Assembly: GCA_021205585.1 (NCBI GenBank)
Contig: JAJPXI010000172.1
Span: forward strand, 1 to 8,115
DNA: 8,115 bases
Origin: Oscillospiraceae bacterium
Lineage (GTDB): Bacteria; Bacillota; Clostridia; Oscillospirales; Oscillospiraceae
Direction of reading: 5' to 3'
Below the pieces are notes generated by a model. The model saw nothing but the letters and a program-made list of their open reading frames with translations. It ran no database searches and was not told the origin of the DNA. Shown piece by piece: positions 7,159 to 8,115 of this stretch; within the stretch, counting starts at the first letter, position 1; each line of letters begins with the position of its first letter. The translations under genes were made by a program, and so were the position numbers.

Positions 7159-7193
7159 CCGCGCTTTTGCGCGGCTCTTAGACGCTTCAAAAG
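7144..7193. repeat. Nested inverted repeat 3 in feoA-feoB gap
   Basis: The outer arms CTTTTGAAGTGTC (7144-7156) and GACGCTTCAAAAG (7181-7193) pair at 12 of 13 positions. The remaining T7153/G7184 pair is a wobble only in plus-strand RNA. Inside lies a perfect GC hairpin, CCGCGC (7159-7164) with GCGCGG (7169-7174) and a TTTT loop. Such a two-level palindrome does not arise easily by chance. No T-tract follows on either strand, so it is not a standard terminator. Confidence 0.75.
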
Positions 7194-7224
7194 TTCAGAT
7201 TAAAATATCTCATTTTAATCTGAA
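7194..7224. repeat. AT-rich inverted repeat 4 just after feoA
   Basis: TTCAGATTAAAAT (7194-7206) and ATTTTAATCTGAA (7212-7224) form a perfect 13-bp stem with a 5-nt loop. It directly abuts inverted repeat 3 and begins 8 nt beyond the feoA stop on the feo strand. It could protect or end the feoA mRNA, but on the minus strand only CTTTTG follows, a poor U-tract. Confidence 0.75.
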
Positions 7225-7231
7225 AAGAGTA

Positions 7232-7453
7232 TCAGACGATTTCGATCATTTCCGCGTCCGCCCGGCGCACGCTCAGCTCGTAGCCGCGCACGTTCAGCTC
7301 CATGGGATCCCCCAGGGGGGCGACTTTACGAACATAAAGCTCGGTTCCTTTGGTGATGCCCATGTCCATGATGCGCCGCTTGACCGCGCCCTCGCCGTGG
7401 AGCTTGGCCACGGTGACGGTTTCGCCCACCTGGGCGTCCTTCAAGGTTTTCAT
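7232..7453 (-). CDS. feoA: Canonical FeoA (SH3-like) protein
   Basis: FeoA is a small cytoplasmic SH3-fold protein that works with FeoB in Fe2+ uptake; its exact role is debated (contact with the FeoB cytoplasmic domain or complex assembly). The 73-residue protein carries the full canonical pattern: LKDAQVGETVTVAKLHGEG (4-22), RRIMDMGITKGTEL (26-39), APLGDPMELNVRGYELSVRR (45-64) and a final DAEMIEI (66-72). The ATG is preceded by a strong GGAGGG eight bases away. It overlaps the stop of the upstream FeoA-like gene by 4 nt (ATGA), so the two FeoA proteins are probably made in step. feoB follows after 227 nt of palindromic DNA. Family membership is clear. Confidence 0.95.
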   Translation of the reverse strand: MKTLKDAQVGETVTVAKLHGEGAVKRRIMDMGITKGTELYVRKVAPLGDPMELNVRGYELSVRRADAEMIEIV

Positions 7454-7680
7454 GACGATTTCCCTCCCTCAATCAAAATTCGCGCCGCCATGGAACGGTC
7501 CAGCGCGATGCGGCTCTCCCGCACCTGCACGATCAGGTTCCCGGCGATTTCGTTGACCACCGTTACCTCAGCGTCCACCACAAAGCCCAGCTCCGCCAGG
7601 CGCTGCCGCACCTCGTCCTTCCCTGTGATTTTCCGAATTGTGGCCGGTTCCCCCGGATTGGCCATTGCCAGTGGCAGCAT
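7450..7680 (-). CDS. feoA: Second FeoA-domain protein, first gene of feo cluster
   Basis: This 76-residue protein has one FeoA/SH3-like core. It carries GEPATIRKITGKDEVRQRLAELGF (10-33), VTVVNEIAGNLIVQVRESRIALDRSMAARILI (39-70) and little else. The RxRLxxLGF and GNxIVxVxxxRIAL pattern is the short FeoA subtype. It differs from the downstream copy, which has APLGDP and RGYELSVRR. Tandem unlike FeoA genes before feoB are a known arrangement in Clostridia, and a division of labour between them is an inference. The start at 7680 has AAGGA about seven bases upstream. Met6 (MANPGEP) is an alternative start. The gene is promoter-proximal, with a good sigma-A promoter about 75 nt upstream and a palindrome between. 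Its stop overlaps the next feoA. Confidence 0.92.
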   Translation of the reverse strand: MLPLAMANPGEPATIRKITGKDEVRQRLAELGFVVDAEVTVVNEIAGNLIVQVRESRIALDRSMAARILIEGGKSS

Positions 7681-7725
7681 ACTGCGTTCCTTCTTTCTTG
7701 AAAACGGCGGTTTTTGTCCCGCGAA

Positions 7726-7743
7726 GGTTAGAAAATTCTAACC
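7726..7743. promoter_or_regulatory. Palindromic candidate operator for feo
   Basis: GGTTAGAA (7726-7733) and TTCTAACC (7736-7743) are perfect 8-bp arms around a 2-bp centre. The site lies just downstream of the predicted feo start point, a typical repressor position. The GGTTAG/CTAACC half-sites recall those of DtxR/IdeR-type iron repressors, but the spacing does not fit the standard 19-bp box, so the regulator is not identified. A related palindrome, TTTCTAAGAAA (7789-7799), lies just upstream of the -35. Confidence 0.55.
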
Positions 7744-7753
7744 GATACTGATA

Positions 7754-7782
7754 AGTTTACCCTAACTAATCGAGTTTGTCAA
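7754..7782 (-). promoter_or_regulatory. Sigma-A-type promoter of the feo cluster
   Basis: On the minus strand a perfect TTGACA (7782-7777) is followed by a 17-base spacer and TAAACT (7759-7754), four of six matches to TATAAT. Transcription would start near 7747 and leave a leader of about 67 nt before the first feoA. The spacing, AT-rich context and placement upstream of the first gene make this the best promoter in the window. Confidence 0.75.
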
Positions 7783-7906
7783 CACTTTTTTCTAAGAAAT
7801 AAAGATTTTTTACTTCAACCGGCGGGAGCGGGCGGCGGCCCCTCTGAAAAAGCGATACGAATTATTTTGAAAGAGAGGGAGAAAGTTTGAAAAACGAAAA
7901 ATGCCC

Positions 7907-7935
7907 TTGACAATGGTATACCGGGCTGTTAAAAC
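7907..7935 (+). promoter_or_regulatory. Candidate promoter for the Cys-rich leader ORF
   Basis: A perfect TTGACA (7907-7912) is followed by a 17-base spacer and TAAAAC (7930-7935), four of six matches to the -10 consensus. The start point would be near 7942, about 44 nt before the leader ATG. The spacer contains the 8-bp palindrome GGTATACC (7915-7922), a possible repressor site. ACACCT (7934-7939) and AGGTGT (7955-7960) can pair around the predicted start. Confidence 0.6.
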
Positions 7936-7985
7936 ACCTATAAACATACGGGAAAGGTGTATTTTACTGCAAGGAGGAATGGACA

Positions 7986-8039
7986 ATGAAACCCCGATAC
8001 CACATCATGGTGCGAATGTGCTGCCGCCGATGTCGCTGA
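7986..8039 (+). CDS. 17-residue Cys/Arg-rich putative leader peptide
   Basis: The ORF encodes MKPRYHIMVRMCCRRCR followed by TGA. AGGAGG at 7972-7977, eight bases before the ATG, is one of the best ribosome binding sites in the window, and a promoter with a perfect -35 lies upstream. The C-terminal half holds three Cys codons (12, 13, 16) within five residues of the stop, interleaved with Arg. Polycysteine leader ORFs that sense cysteine supply by ribosome stalling are established in mycobacteria. By analogy this could control a cysteine or sulfur operon starting just beyond the window. The gene it would control is not visible. An alternative is a small basic peptide with its own function. There is no hydrophobic segment, so a membrane toxin is unlikely. 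Confidence 0.65.
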   Translation: MKPRYHIMVRMCCRRCR

Positions 8040-8115
8040 CCGCAAGCGTCTCCGACACGGAATTTAAGGAAGCACTGATTAAATGCGTCTGCGGCGTCTG
8101 GCGGAACTTTTCCGC
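8030..8115 (+). CDS. Possible start of a second ORF overlapping the leader (uncertain)
   Basis: An ATG at 8030 opens a frame that overlaps the last 10 nt of the leader ORF and stays open to the window edge (MSLTASVSDTEFKEALIKCV, then further residues). It has no ribosome binding site of its own other than the translated leader, so it would depend on leader translation. I do not recognise the sequence. It may equally be non-coding leader RNA that forms an attenuator. Confidence 0.2.
   Translation, partial: MSLTASVSDTEFKEALIKCVCGVWRNFS

Larger units (their letters stand above)
7681..7985. other. Divergent intergenic region between feo and a right-hand operon
   Basis: These 305 bases hold no gene that I can support. 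The left third carries the feo promoter and palindromes. A short GC-rich run follows (about 7818-7842, CCGGCGGGAGCGGGCGGCGG) for which I see no function. The rest is purine- and AT-rich DNA leading to the plus-strand promoter and the leader ORF. No tRNA, riboswitch core or terminator is recognisable. Confidence 0.7.

Noticed and set aside
7726..7782. Classical Fur box at the feo promoter
   Set aside because: No stretch close to the GATAATGATAATCATTATC consensus is present. The palindrome there is GGTTAGAA/TTCTAACC instead.
7818..7842. GC-rich run as part of a terminator or riboswitch
   Set aside because: The run has no matching complementary arm nearby, no T-tract and no recognised riboswitch core.
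8066..8092. Possible insertion-sequence or repeat end (GGAAGCACTGATTAAAT)
   Set aside because: It looks vaguely like a mobile-element terminus, but no partner inverted repeat, target duplication or transposase lies in the window, so the idea cannot be supported.

Overview
The window looks like a chromosomal segment of a GC-rich, low-oxygen Bacillota (Clostridia), probably an Oscillospiraceae-type gut bacterium. This is inferred from the strong AGGAGG-type ribosome binding sites, a FeoA-FeoA-FeoB cluster with its small Cys-rich membrane partner, separate hisI and hisE genes, and high GC in coding DNA against AT-rich intergenic DNA. No 16S or other species marker is present, so the genus cannot be fixed.

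Bases 1-4258 (+ strand) are the distal part of a histidine biosynthesis operon: hisD (5' end cut off by the window), hisB, hisH, hisA, hisF, hisI, hisE. The genes overlap or nearly touch (23-nt overlap D/B, TAAATG junction B/H, 4-nt overlap H/A, 12-nt gap A/F, 4-nt GTGA overlap F/I, 3-nt gap I/E), so they are almost certainly one translationally coupled transcript. HisE and HisI process phosphoribosyl-ATP, HisA isomerises ProFAR, HisH/HisF form the glutamine-dependent IGP synthase, HisB dehydrates IGP, and HisD oxidises histidinol. No hisC or histidinol-phosphate phosphatase is seen here. A strong hairpin with a T-tract (4305-4352) closes the operon and probably also stops the convergent feo transcript.

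Bases 4376-7680 (- strand) are a ferrous-iron uptake cluster read right to left: a FeoA-like protein, a second canonical FeoA (4-nt overlap), a 227-nt gap filled with consecutive inverted repeats, FeoB (808 aa, with an unusual acidic insertion predicted to lie outside the cell), and the FeoB-associated Cys-rich membrane protein. A good sigma-A promoter with a flanking palindrome that may be a metal-repressor operator lies just upstream of the first feoA.

Bases 7681-7985 are a divergent intergenic region. On the + strand it carries a second candidate promoter, followed by a 17-codon ORF ending in a Cys/Arg-rich run (MKPRYHIMVRMCCRRCR). It has a textbook Shine-Dalgarno site and looks like a cysteine-sensing leader peptide for an operon that begins beyond the right edge. 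This leader, the palindrome-rich feoA/feoB gap and the acidic FeoB loop are the least ordinary items. The rest is conventional metabolism.
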